DNA of 64,000 nt, taken from the NCBI RefSeq assembly GCF_024170505.1, contig NZ_JALJYG010000001.1, positions 62,001-126,000 on the forward strand, given 5' to 3'. The notes below the pieces were generated by a model, which was not told the origin of the DNA, searched no databases, and saw only the letters and a program-made list of their open reading frames with translations. Position numbers and translations under genes: made by a program. Shown here in pieces: positions 25,927 to 34,209 of this stretch (positions are counted from its first letter, which is position 1; each line of letters opens with the position of its first letter). The stretch is from Methanocalculus alkaliphilus (GTDB lineage Archaea > Halobacteriota > Methanomicrobia > Methanomicrobiales > Methanocorpusculaceae).

Positions 25927-26639
25927 CGCAGGGTGAACTTCTCTATAGTGGTAAAGCCAAGACCATCTACCTCTCAGACAAGCCAGATGAACTCATCGTC
26001 TCCTTCCGTGATGATATTACGGCATTTGACGGAGGAAAGAAGGATCAGCTTGAGGGGAAAGGCGCCTCAAATGCTGATGTATCAGCGTTTCTCTTCCAGC
26101 TCCTTGAGAAGGGCGGTGTGCCAACCCACTTTATCAGGATGGAAGATCCGATCACGATGCGGGTAAAACGGCTCTCGATGATCCCCCTTGAGGTGATCGT
26201 CAGGAACCGTGCCGCAGGATCGATCGTTCGGCGATACCCCTTCATTGAAGGGCATATCTTTGAGAAACCCATCATTGCCATCGATTATAAAGACGATTCA
26301 CGGAATGATCCGATGGTCAATGACGATATCATCATCGCCCTTGGTCTGATGACCCAGGAGGAGATCCAGACGGTGAGGGCAGAGGCACTCCGGATCAACG
26401 AGGTTCTCAAAAATTTCTTTGACAGTATCGGTATCGACCTCGTCGACTTCAAGGTCGAGTTTGGCAGATATAATGACCAGATTCTGCTCGGAGACGAGAT
26501 CAGCATGGACTCGATGCGGCTCTGGGAGAAGGGGACGCAGACATCCCTTGACAAGGATGTCTACCGGTTCGGGAAAGGAGATGTCATGGAAGCCTATCGG
26601 GCAGTCACCGGAAGGATCACCGGGAGCGGAAAACTATGA
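25923..26639 (+). CDS. purC: SAICAR synthase
   Basis: 238 residues. LLYSGKAKTIYLSDKPDELIVSFRDDITAFDGGKKDQLEGKG is the ATP-binding start of PurC; EVIVRNRAAGSIVRRYPF and LVDFKVEFGRY...LLGDEISMDSMRLWEKG follow. It joins aspartate to CAIR in purine synthesis. Length is typical for the short archaeal/bacterial form. Overlaps cofG and purS by 4 nt each. Confidence 0.96.
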   Translation: MTQGELLYSGKAKTIYLSDKPDELIVSFRDDITAFDGGKKDQLEGKGASNADVSAFLFQLLEKGGVPTHFIRMEDPITMRVKRLSMIPLEVIVRNRAAGSIVRRYPFIEGHIFEKPIIAIDYKDDSRNDPMVNDDIIIALGLMTQEEIQTVRAEALRINEVLKNFFDSIGIDLVDFKVEFGRYNDQILLGDEISMDSMRLWEKGTQTSLDKDVYRFGKGDVMEAYRAVTGRITGSGKL

Positions 26640-26878
26640 AGGTTGATCTCATCATCACCATCAGCTTAAAAGAAGGGATGCTCAATCCCGAGGCAGGAGC
26701 GATCCAGCGTGCAATTGCACACCTTGGGTATGCAACAGACCAGGTGAAGACTTCCGACCAGTTCAGAATCACCCTCGATGCGGAGGATAAGGAGAAGGCA
26801 GAGGGTATCGCGCGGGATATCTGTGACCGGCTCCTTGCAAATCCGGTGATTCACCGCTACGATATCGAGGTCCTCTGA
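26636..26878 (+). CDS. purS: FGAM synthase subunit PurS
   Basis: 80 residues. MKVDLIITISLKEGMLNPEAGAIQRAIAHLGY is typical of PurS. It dimerises and bridges PurL and PurQ in the three-part formylglycinamidine synthase. Its stop shares a base with the purQ start. PurL is not in the window. Confidence 0.95.
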   Translation: MKVDLIITISLKEGMLNPEAGAIQRAIAHLGYATDQVKTSDQFRITLDAEDKEKAEGIARDICDRLLANPVIHRYDIEVL

Positions 26879-27573
26879 TGCGGGCAGCGGTTATTCAGTT
26901 CGGGGGGAGTAACTGCGACCGGGATGTTGCGTACGTCATCACTGATGTCTGCGGTGCCGACTGCGATCTCATCTGGTACAAAGACGGGATCAACAGGGAG
27001 TATGATGCGATCATCCTTCCCGGCGGCTTCAGCTATGGTGACTATCTCAGGGCAGGAGCGATCGCCGCCCGGACCCCCATTATGGCAGATGTCATCAGGG
27101 CAGCAGAAAAAGGAACGCTTGTTCTTGGAATCTGTAATGGTGCGCAGATAGCAGCAGAGAGCAGACTGGTACCCGGTGTCTTCACCATCAATGCCTACCC
27201 GAAGTTCATCTGCGAGCCCGCATATCTGAGGGTGGAAAACATCACCTCCCCGTTCACCAGGCTCTACAAGGAAGGAGAGGTCATCAGCATCCCAATCGCG
27301 CATAAGGAAGGGCGCTATATCATCCCGGTTGCAGATCTCCAGCGCCTTGAGGCAGAGAAGAGGGTGGCCTTCCGGTTCTGTGACCAGAACGGAGTTGTCA
27401 ATGATGCCGCCAATCCAAACGGATCAACCGGAAATATCACGGGCCTCCTCTCAGAAAAGGAGAACGTCCTTGTGATGATGCCCCATCCCGAACGGGCATC
27501 TGAGGAGATACTCGGATCGACTGACGGGAAGAAGATCTTCGATTCGATGATCGCATATACCGAAGAGTCATAA
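26878..27573 (+). CDS. purQ: FGAM synthase glutaminase subunit PurQ
   Basis: 231 residues, class I glutamine amidotransferase. The nucleophile lies in LGICNGAQIAAES; FGGSNCDRD near the start and MMPHPERAS with the catalytic His near the end complete the triad. It frees ammonia from glutamine for PurL. It follows purS directly. Confidence 0.96.
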   Translation: MRAAVIQFGGSNCDRDVAYVITDVCGADCDLIWYKDGINREYDAIILPGGFSYGDYLRAGAIAARTPIMADVIRAAEKGTLVLGICNGAQIAAESRLVPGVFTINAYPKFICEPAYLRVENITSPFTRLYKEGEVISIPIAHKEGRYIIPVADLQRLEAEKRVAFRFCDQNGVVNDAANPNGSTGNITGLLSEKENVLVMMPHPERASEEILGSTDGKKIFDSMIAYTEES

Positions 27574-27584
27574 GGAGGCGCGCT

Positions 27585-27860
27585 ATGGATGAACTTGAGG
27601 CGGCACGGCTGATCAGGGACTGGGCGAAGCGGTACGCCGAAAAGAACGGATGGAGGCTTAATCCGGACGCAAAGCAGCTCGATGCCGTCATCCGCGGCCT
27701 TGCCAGAAAGATGGTCCAGCATGGTGAGCGGTACTGCCCGTGCCGGATTATGACCCGGGATCCTGACGTTGATGCAAAGATCATCTGCCCCTGCATCTAC
27801 CATACGGATGAGATCAGGGACGATGGCCACTGCCACTGCAACCTCTTCTTCAGGGAGTAG
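27585..27860 (+). CDS. Ferredoxin:thioredoxin reductase catalytic chain (copy 1)
   Basis: 91 residues. The cluster and active-site cysteines appear as RYCPCRIM, ICPCIYHTDEI and GHCHCNLFF, the CPC...CPC...CHC order of the FTR beta chain. The enzyme passes electrons from ferredoxin to a disulfide through a 4Fe-4S centre. Archaeal forms lack the plant-type variable chain. It lies 11 nt after purQ and 44 nt before a paralogue of about 70% identity by eye. Confidence 0.92.
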   Translation: MDELEAARLIRDWAKRYAEKNGWRLNPDAKQLDAVIRGLARKMVQHGERYCPCRIMTRDPDVDAKIICPCIYHTDEIRDDGHCHCNLFFRE

Positions 27861-27904
27861 CCGGGAACCAAATTTTTTTATTCAAGAAGCGATCATCATC
27901 CCCT
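27861..27904 (+). promoter_or_regulatory. T-rich spacer: terminator of copy 1 or TATA-like box of copy 2
   Basis: A run of seven T (27873-27879) followed by ATTC lies about 28 nt before the second FTR start. Position fits a TATA-like box; composition fits a terminator. Both are possible. Confidence 0.35.
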
Positions 27905-28177
27905 ATGCAGAAGAAGCGTGCCGAGATCCTCTCCTGGGCACAACAATATGCCGAAGAGAACGGATGGGTCCTCAATCCGGATACGGTCCAGCTCGATGCG
28001 GTGATACGGGGTCTCGTCCGGAACCAGATGAGGAAGGGCGAGCGGTACTGCCCATGCCGGATAATGACCGGTGAGCCGGAGGCAGACACAGCCATCATCT
28101 GCCCATGCAGGTATCACACCGATGAGATCGCCTCAGACGGACACTGCCACTGTAATCTCTTCTTCAATGAGAGCTGA
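27905..28177 (+). CDS. Ferredoxin:thioredoxin reductase catalytic chain (copy 2)
   Basis: 90 residues, paralogue of the gene at 27585, with the same cysteine blocks (RYCPCRIM, ICPCRYHTDEI, GHCHCNLFF). All seven Cys positions are kept. The N-terminal helix differs more than the core, so the two may serve different thioredoxin-like partners. Convergent with the aarF-like gene. Confidence 0.92.
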   Translation: MQKKRAEILSWAQQYAEENGWVLNPDTVQLDAVIRGLVRNQMRKGERYCPCRIMTGEPEADTAIICPCRYHTDEIASDGHCHCNLFFNES

Positions 28178-28184
28178 GAGCACG

Positions 28185-29870
28185 TCAGCGCCGCCGGTGA
28201 AGTGAGGTCCGTGCCATCCGTATCACACGGAAGAGGATATAGATCCCGACGATCACAGCAATAGCATACCCGGTAAAGGCGATATAGCCGCAATACTGGA
28301 TCGTCGTTCCGGAGGCGATAATAAGAAGGGATGAACCGATAACGACCGATGATATCAGGAGGGTGATCATCATCCGGTCGGTTGATCGATCGATCGTCTC
28401 CTGAAGCCTCCTGATATCATCGGCGACGATATCAACACGGATCTTCCCTTCACCAACCCGTCTTAATGCAAGATTCACCTGATCAGGAATCCTCAGGAGT
28501 GCCTGTAACGAGGTTATCCCTGTTCTGAACTCTTTCTTTATCGCCTCCGAAGAGAAGTACTGCTCATGCATCATATCTTCGAGATATGGCCGCACTCTCC
28601 GGTTGAATACAAAAGAGGGATCAAGCAGGAGTGCGATCTCCGTGACCATCCCAAGTACCTTCATCAGTCGCATAAATTCCCCGGGAACCCGGACCTGGTA
28701 CTTTCTCAGCATCTCTGAGAGCTCAATGATCACCTTTGAGAAGTCATACTGGCCCACTTCATAATCCGAATAATCCATCAGGAGGAGATAGAGATCATCA
28801 CGGAAGAGCTCCTTTTCTTCATCAGGGATGGAGAATCCGAGATCAGAGAACGCCGCAAGAGCGATATCAACATCAGCGGTAACCAGGCCATGGACGAGCC
28901 GGATAAATACCTCCCGTCGATCCGGACGGAGCAGCATACAGATACCAAAGTCGAGGAATGCCATATCCCCGTTCTCCATGACAAGGAGGTTGCCGGGATG
29001 CGGATCGCCATGGAAGAAACCATCCACCATGATCTGTTTGAGATAGGCCGCAAACCCCTTCTCGGAGATATCCTTTGGATCAAGCCCCATACGCCTGATC
29101 GACTCGGCATCATCGATCCGGACGCCCTCGATGTACTCCATCGTCAGAACCCGCCGGGAGCTCACCTCCCAGAAGATCTTCGGGACCCGGATGCCTTTGA
29201 TCGGGGACATATTATTCCTGATCCTCTCGGCATTCTTTCCGTCACGGGTAAAATCAAGCTCTTTTCTGATCTGAACCGAAAAATCACGGACAATACCGGT
29301 CGGGTTGAAGACCCGGAGATCCGGGAAGACGCGCTCAATCCGCTCTGCAAGTGATGTGAGGATGAGAAGATCGGTCTCGATCACCTCTCCGATATCCGGA
29401 CGCTGAATCTTGACAGCAACAACCGTGCCATCATGAAGGAGCCCGCGATGCACCTGGGAGAGGGAGGCAGCGGCGACAGGAAGGGGATCGATATACTCAA
29501 ACCTTTCTTCCCATCCGGGGAGGCTCTCGTCAAGGACCTCCCGGATCTCAGAGAAGAGGAGCGGCGGGACCTGATCCTGGAGCCGGAGGAGTTCGGTGAT
29601 CATCTCCGGCGGGAAGAGTTCCCGCCGGGTACTCATGATCTGGCCAAACTTGATATAGGTCGGTCCGAGATCTTCAATCGCCCGCCGGATCCGTTCATAG
29701 ACGGAGTACCCTTCCTCTCTCCCATCAGCTCCCCTGGAGAGGAGACGATGGGGAAGGCCGGGGAAGAGCTCGCCGACAGCGATCCCAAAACCATGCTTCA
29801 CAAGGATATCAGCAATCTGGCCGTACCGTCTCATTCCTGTAAACATCGGATCAATGACGAATGATCCCAT
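28185..29870 (-). CDS. ABC1/AarF-family atypical kinase
   Basis: 561 residues. YIKFGQIMSTRRELFPPEMITELLRLQDQVPP is the KxGQ motif region of UbiB/ABC1 proteins. VAVKIQRP gives the ATP-binding Lys, and GFFHGDPHPGNLLVMENGDMAFLDFGICMLL the catalytic loop with DFG. A pair of hydrophobic helices (about 500-555) anchors the C-terminus. In organisms with quinones these support isoprenoid quinone synthesis; the role in a methanogen without ubiquinone is open. Last gene of a collinear minus-strand set. Confidence 0.88.
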   Translation of the reverse strand: MGSFVIDPMFTGMRRYGQIADILVKHGFGIAVGELFPGLPHRLLSRGADGREEGYSVYERIRRAIEDLGPTYIKFGQIMSTRRELFPPEMITELLRLQDQVPPLLFSEIREVLDESLPGWEERFEYIDPLPVAAASLSQVHRGLLHDGTVVAVKIQRPDIGEVIETDLLILTSLAERIERVFPDLRVFNPTGIVRDFSVQIRKELDFTRDGKNAERIRNNMSPIKGIRVPKIFWEVSSRRVLTMEYIEGVRIDDAESIRRMGLDPKDISEKGFAAYLKQIMVDGFFHGDPHPGNLLVMENGDMAFLDFGICMLLRPDRREVFIRLVHGLVTADVDIALAAFSDLGFSIPDEEKELFRDDLYLLLMDYSDYEVGQYDFSKVIIELSEMLRKYQVRVPGEFMRLMKVLGMVTEIALLLDPSFVFNRRVRPYLEDMMHEQYFSSEAIKKEFRTGITSLQALLRIPDQVNLALRRVGEGKIRVDIVADDIRRLQETIDRSTDRMMITLLISSVVIGSSLLIIASGTTIQYCGYIAFTGYAIAVIVGIYILFRVIRMARTSLHRRR

Positions 29871-29894
29871 GAGGTAAAAGAGGTTGTGGAGGGA

Positions 29895-31046
29895 TCATAC
29901 CGCCCGGACTCCCCCCTTCGGAATCGCAAGGGAGAGGAGGGCCGCGATGATGAGGGGGATCGTCAGGGCGACAAGGGCGGTGGAGAGTGTCAGGTAATCA
30001 GCGATGATGCCAACGACAGAGACACCAAGGCCGCCTGCTCCGATGGAGAAGCCGATGAGGAGGCCGGATGCCAGCCCGACGCGGCCGGGGAGGTACTCCT
30101 GCGCCATCGTCACCGTCACCGAGAAGGTTGACCAGGTGAGGTAGCCGACTGCCACCATCAGGAGCAGGGCCACCCACCCGCTCGTCATGAAGAAAAGGAC
30201 GTACGGAATTATGCAGGCGAAGAGACCGATGATCGTCACCTCACGCCGTCCGTACCGGTCCGAGAGAATGCCGCCTGATATCTGCCCCACCACCCCGGCA
30301 AGGAGCATCAGGGTGAGCATCAGGTTTCCAAAGACGAGCGAGTAGCCTTCTGTTGCGATAAGGTATGCCGGGAAGAAGGCAACCGACGCCATGATGACCC
30401 ATGACCGGAGTGCCGCGATGGTGACGATCAGGCTGACCGGACGGTACGCTATCGGAACAGCCTCCATCTTCTCCGGCACCTTCGCATCCGGGGGATCCTC
30501 CCGCCTCGTCATCATAAAGAGGTACCCCGCCATCAGGATGCCGGGGATAGCCATCAGGGTAAGCGCGGGCAGACCGCCAAAAGCGATCAGGATACCAACG
30601 ATCACCGGACCTATCGCAAAGCCGAGGTTTCCTCCGGTCACAAAGAATGAGGTGAGAGCGCCCCGGTTATGATCTGAGGTATGTCCATGCACCTGAAGGA
30701 GGGCGGACGGGTGGAAGAGGGCGTGAGCTATCCCTCCACCGGCTGCAAAGAGGAGGAGGAGATAGTAGTTCTGGACAATACCATAGAGGCTGATACAGAT
30801 GCTGCTCGTCAGGATACAGAGCCAGATCGGAGCTGACCAGCCGGAGCGATCCGAGAGCCAGCCGACAAACGGCTGGAAGAGCGAGGAGGTGATCTGAAAG
30901 ACGCTCACCAGGAGGCCCGCAAGGAAGTACCCGATCCCCGGATACAGAACGAGCAGGGGGATGAGCGCCGGGATCACCGGGCTGTAGAGATCGATGACGA
31001 TATGCCCTGCTGTATAGCCTGTGATCGGCTTTGGAATTTTGAACAT
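29895..31046 (-). CDS. MFS transporter, fosmidomycin-resistance-like
   Basis: 383 residues, about twelve membrane helices. GWLSDRSG after helix 2 is the MFS motif A, repeated as GGILSDRYGRREVT in the second half. GGGIAHALFHPSALLQVHGH matches the Fsr group, which has a F-H-P in helix 4. The substrate is unknown. It starts right after the METTL5-like stop codon (no gap), so it is in the same transcript. Confidence 0.82.
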   Translation of the reverse strand: MFKIPKPITGYTAGHIVIDLYSPVIPALIPLLVLYPGIGYFLAGLLVSVFQITSSLFQPFVGWLSDRSGWSAPIWLCILTSSICISLYGIVQNYYLLLLFAAGGGIAHALFHPSALLQVHGHTSDHNRGALTSFFVTGGNLGFAIGPVIVGILIAFGGLPALTLMAIPGILMAGYLFMMTRREDPPDAKVPEKMEAVPIAYRPVSLIVTIAALRSWVIMASVAFFPAYLIATEGYSLVFGNLMLTLMLLAGVVGQISGGILSDRYGRREVTIIGLFACIIPYVLFFMTSGWVALLLMVAVGYLTWSTFSVTVTMAQEYLPGRVGLASGLLIGFSIGAGGLGVSVVGIIADYLTLSTALVALTIPLIIAALLSLAIPKGGVRAV

Positions 31047-31643
31047 TCAGATACGCCTCATACACACTATCTCGACAGGTATCTCAAGGATGTCGCGTCG
31101 ATGGAATGAAAACGTGCGCGGTATCGGAAATGCAGCGGAGACGACTCCGGAGATCTCAGCCCGCCCCTCGATATACGGAGCGAGGAAACGGAGTGTCCCT
31201 GCATTGAAGATCCCATAGACGACAGGGGCGATACGTAATGCCGTATCGATGAACGGCCGGTCGGCATGGGCTTTCTGAGCCCCGAACGGGGGGTTCATCA
31301 CGACCGTATCAAACGATCCCGTCACCTCTGTTATGTCTGCTTCAATGAAGGTGCAATCGACGGAGAGGGAGGCGGCATTCTCCTCTGCAACCTCGAGAAG
31401 TCTTCTTTCCTTCTCATATCCGGTAACATGGTCAGCACCAAGGAGGGCCGCACCAATTGCAAGAATACCTGTTCCCGATCCGAGATCACAGACCGATGCA
31501 CCGTCAATATCCCCGGCAAGATAGGCATCAAAGAGGAGTCGGGCAGCGACCGTCGCCGGCGTCTGGTACTGCTCCTTCCCCGGATCGGGATCCGGGATAG
31601 CAGCAACCTGCTGCAGTTTCATCTCAAGTGTCCGGAGCTTCAT
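31047..31643 (-). CDS. METTL5-like SAM-dependent methyltransferase
   Basis: 198 residues. VCDLGSGTGILAIGAALLGAD is SAM motif I, VTGYEKERRLLEVAEENA gives the acidic ribose contact, and VVMNPPFGAQKAHAD the NPPF catalytic motif of N6-adenine methyltransferases. EQYQTPATVAARLLF near the N-terminus is characteristic of the METTL5 family, which acts on rRNA adenine in eukaryotes. The archaeal target is inferred to be rRNA. Overlaps dph2 by 4 nt. Confidence 0.85.
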   Translation of the reverse strand: MKLRTLEMKLQQVAAIPDPDPGKEQYQTPATVAARLLFDAYLAGDIDGASVCDLGSGTGILAIGAALLGADHVTGYEKERRLLEVAEENAASLSVDCTFIEADITEVTGSFDTVVMNPPFGAQKAHADRPFIDTALRIAPVVYGIFNAGTLRFLAPYIEGRAEISGVVSAAFPIPRTFSFHRRDILEIPVEIVCMRRI

Positions 31644-32590
31644 GCAATTATCTCATCTATCATGTAGTCATCCCACTCACGTCTGCCGCAGAGGATCTCA
31701 AACTCAGGCGGGGAGAGGACCGGAACCGAAAACCGGATCTGGTCATCCAGTGCGAGACGTGGGCAAGCAGTATTCACATAACAGGGGAACCCGAGATTGA
31801 TCAGCTGATCCCCGGTCACTTCACGGAGAAGAACGATCTCGGCCCGGGGATGGAGGCTGGCAAGTGCTTCTGCCAGGCGCATCCTCTCCTGGCCGGACTT
31901 CTGCGAGACGATGATCCCAAACCGATCTGCTGATCGTGCCTTCTCGATGACGGCGAACCGCCGTCGGAGGAGCCGTTCGGTCACGACAGCACTGGCATCA
32001 CCGGTGAAGGGATCCAGCACAATCACCCGTCTGCCGGTCGCTATTGCTGATCCTATCGGGTGAAAGACGCCGGTCCCGAAGTAGACGAGTTCCTCAGCTC
32101 CTGTTTCCCGTGCCGCAGCATAGGTGCAGCCGAGTACCTGGCCGGGGAGGGGAGTCCGTGGTGACGGGGCGGCGATGACAGGGTGGAACCCATGCCTCCG
32201 AAGCTCGTCTGCGAGACGGGGGAGGGATGGCGCATGTTGCACCGTCGATATGAGACCGACAGCAGGCCCTTTCAGGAGCGGGATGAGGCGGTCGAGCGGG
32301 GGGATCTCCGTCTCCATGCAGACGGGCTCAAAGAGGATACGGGGATCATCCCCAAGAGGGGTGTGACCAAGATGGATGAGGAGATCTGCCCATTCCAGTG
32401 CATCGACCGCTGTGTCACAGGCTCCGTAACAGGGATCGCCAGAGATGACGACCGAGAAGCCCTCCCTCCTGAGTTCTTCAGCAAGGTCCGGGAGGCGTCT
32501 TTTCAGCCCCTCCGGTGCCTGGAGGGCGAGACGCTGCGCCCCTCGCATCTTCGCCTTCCTGATGATCTCAGAAGTAGGAATCAAGGACAT
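31640..32590 (-). CDS. dph2: Diphthamide synthase Dph2
   Basis: 316 residues from ATG at 32590 (MSLIPTSEIIRKAKMRGAQR). Upstream in-frame ATGs exist but would lie deep in hpt. Three separated Cys bind a 4Fe-4S cluster in this non-canonical radical SAM enzyme; candidates are SGDPCYGACD, VLGCTY and VNTACPRLA. The enzyme transfers a 3-amino-3-carboxypropyl group from SAM to a His of elongation factor 2. QAPEGLKRRLPDLAE and LIHLGHTPLG are family blocks. Confidence 0.9.
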   Translation of the reverse strand: MSLIPTSEIIRKAKMRGAQRLALQAPEGLKRRLPDLAEELRREGFSVVISGDPCYGACDTAVDALEWADLLIHLGHTPLGDDPRILFEPVCMETEIPPLDRLIPLLKGPAVGLISTVQHAPSLPRLADELRRHGFHPVIAAPSPRTPLPGQVLGCTYAAARETGAEELVYFGTGVFHPIGSAIATGRRVIVLDPFTGDASAVVTERLLRRRFAVIEKARSADRFGIIVSQKSGQERMRLAEALASLHPRAEIVLLREVTGDQLINLGFPCYVNTACPRLALDDQIRFSVPVLSPPEFEILCGRREWDDYMIDEIIA

Positions 32591-33119
32591 GAACGCCTTC
32601 TGAATCGACATCGATGGTGACAAGGGATTTATACGGCCTTCCAATATCCGGGCTGCCCCGGTTGATGACAAAACAGAGATCAGCGATCTCCGCACCGGTC
32701 GATTCTATAGCAGGGAGGAGGGCGCGGATCGTCCCCCCGGTACTGATGACATCATCGATGAAGGCAATCCGGTCACCATCAAAGACACTGTTGAGATAGA
32801 GTGTTCCTTTTGAGTACCCGGTCGTCTGGCCGATGATCACCTCGCCGGGGAGTTTGTACTCCCGCTTCCTGACGATGGTATAGGGAATATCGGTCATCAG
32901 CGAGAGGACGGTGCCGATATGGATCCCCATCGCCTCGGTGACGACGATCTTATTGACATCCTTCAGATCGAGCGCCTTGAAGAGCGAGCAGGCGACATCC
33001 CTCAGGAGCGCAGGCTCAACCAATGGAACGCCATCGGTGATCGGGTGGATAAAGTAGTTATATTCCCCCCGTTGCACAATCGGGCAGGACTGAAACGATC
33101 TTCTGAGTTCTTCAAGCAT
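32568..33119 (-). CDS. hpt: Hypoxanthine/guanine phosphoribosyltransferase, archaeal
   Basis: 183 residues from ATG at 33119 (MLEELRRSFQSCPIVQRG). A longer frame to 33170 is dropped because it would cut far into mfnA. VVTEAMGIHIGTVLSLM gives the pyrophosphate-binding region, and IAFIDDVISTGGTIRALL is the PRPP-binding motif. It salvages hypoxanthine (and probably guanine) to nucleotides. It overlaps mfnA by 8 nt. Confidence 0.9.
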   Translation of the reverse strand: MLEELRRSFQSCPIVQRGEYNYFIHPITDGVPLVEPALLRDVACSLFKALDLKDVNKIVVTEAMGIHIGTVLSLMTDIPYTIVRKREYKLPGEVIIGQTTGYSKGTLYLNSVFDGDRIAFIDDVISTGGTIRALLPAIESTGAEIADLCFVINRGSPDIGRPYKSLVTIDVDSEGVHVLDSYF

Positions 33120-34209
33120 GTATTTCACCGATTGTAGAAAGGAATGATTCAACGACATCGCAAGTGACATGCGGCATCAGGACGATCCGCATATGCCCCT
33201 GCCGTGTCCGTGAAATCCGCCATCCCTCAGGCGTGAGGGGGCAGTCGAAGGTGGCGACATTCACATCCGGGGTGACGATACGGGGGTAGCCAAATGCCTC
33301 CATGCCCGCAATGAGGCGGCGTGTATTCTCCATGCAGCCGGAGACGATGGCAGAGAGGCCCTCCCGGCCGAGGTACTGCAGGACCGCATAGGCACCGGCG
33401 ACCGGTGCGCCGGGACGGGTTCCCGCAAGCGTGCACTCCTTCTTCACAGAGAGATAGGGTGTATCGACGTTGAGACAGCCAAACGCACCGGGGTCGCGAA
33501 GGAGCAGGGCACCGCAGGGGATGGTGCTCATCCCCATCTTATGGGGATCGACAGAGATGCCCGATACCCCCGGGATGGTGAAATCCCAGGGAGGAATACC
33601 CTCAAGAAACGGGGCGACAAGACCCCCGAAGGCGGCATCGACATGGAAGAAGATTTCGTTCTCCCCGGCAACAGCCGCGATCTCCCTGATGGGATCGATC
33701 ATCCCGTACTCGGTCGTCCCGACGATCCCGACTATGGCAACCGTATTCGTATCAACAGCTTCTGCGACGGTATCGGGATCCATCCGGTAGGTTGCATCAA
33801 GAGGGACCGACCGCATCTCAAGTCCGAGCATGTCACATGCCTTATCAAAGGAGAAGTGGGCCGATGCCGGAATGATGACATTTGGCCGGGCAACAGGCTT
33901 CTGCTTCTTGGCGATCCTGAGCGCCTGGATGTTTGATTCCGTTCCACCCGATGTTGCATATCCTCCGGCATCCGGGTGGTGGAGGAGAGAGCCAAGCATC
34001 CGGATCAGCTCATCCTCAAGCCCCATCGTTCCGGGGAAGAGCCCGGGATCACCAAGATTCGTCTCGATAAAGAGCATATGCGCCCGAACCGCCACCGGAT
34101 GCGGCGGGGTGCACATGGATGAGAGGATCCGATCGTACGACAGGTCATTACTCCTGACAGACGAAAGAAATGAGAAGAGTTCCTTCTCAGAAGAGCCGTT
34201 CTCCTTCAT
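33112..34209 (-). CDS. mfnA: L-tyrosine/L-aspartate decarboxylase MfnA
   Basis: 365 residues. SVDPHKMGMSTIPCGALLLRD holds the PLP lysine, HVDAAFGGLVAPFLEG the PLP-stacking and Asp region, and ATSGGTESNIQALRIAKK the phosphate site. In methanogens MfnA makes tyramine for methanofuran; close relatives give beta-alanine from aspartate for CoA. Its start overlaps ppsA by 23 nt, so reinitiation is likely. A kinase of the same pathway (MfnE-like) lies at 58251. Confidence 0.93.
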   Translation of the reverse strand: MKENGSSEKELFSFLSSVRSNDLSYDRILSSMCTPPHPVAVRAHMLFIETNLGDPGLFPGTMGLEDELIRMLGSLLHHPDAGGYATSGGTESNIQALRIAKKQKPVARPNVIIPASAHFSFDKACDMLGLEMRSVPLDATYRMDPDTVAEAVDTNTVAIVGIVGTTEYGMIDPIREIAAVAGENEIFFHVDAAFGGLVAPFLEGIPPWDFTIPGVSGISVDPHKMGMSTIPCGALLLRDPGAFGCLNVDTPYLSVKKECTLAGTRPGAPVAGAYAVLQYLGREGLSAIVSGCMENTRRLIAGMEAFGYPRIVTPDVNVATFDCPLTPEGWRISRTRQGHMRIVLMPHVTCDVVESFLSTIGEIHA

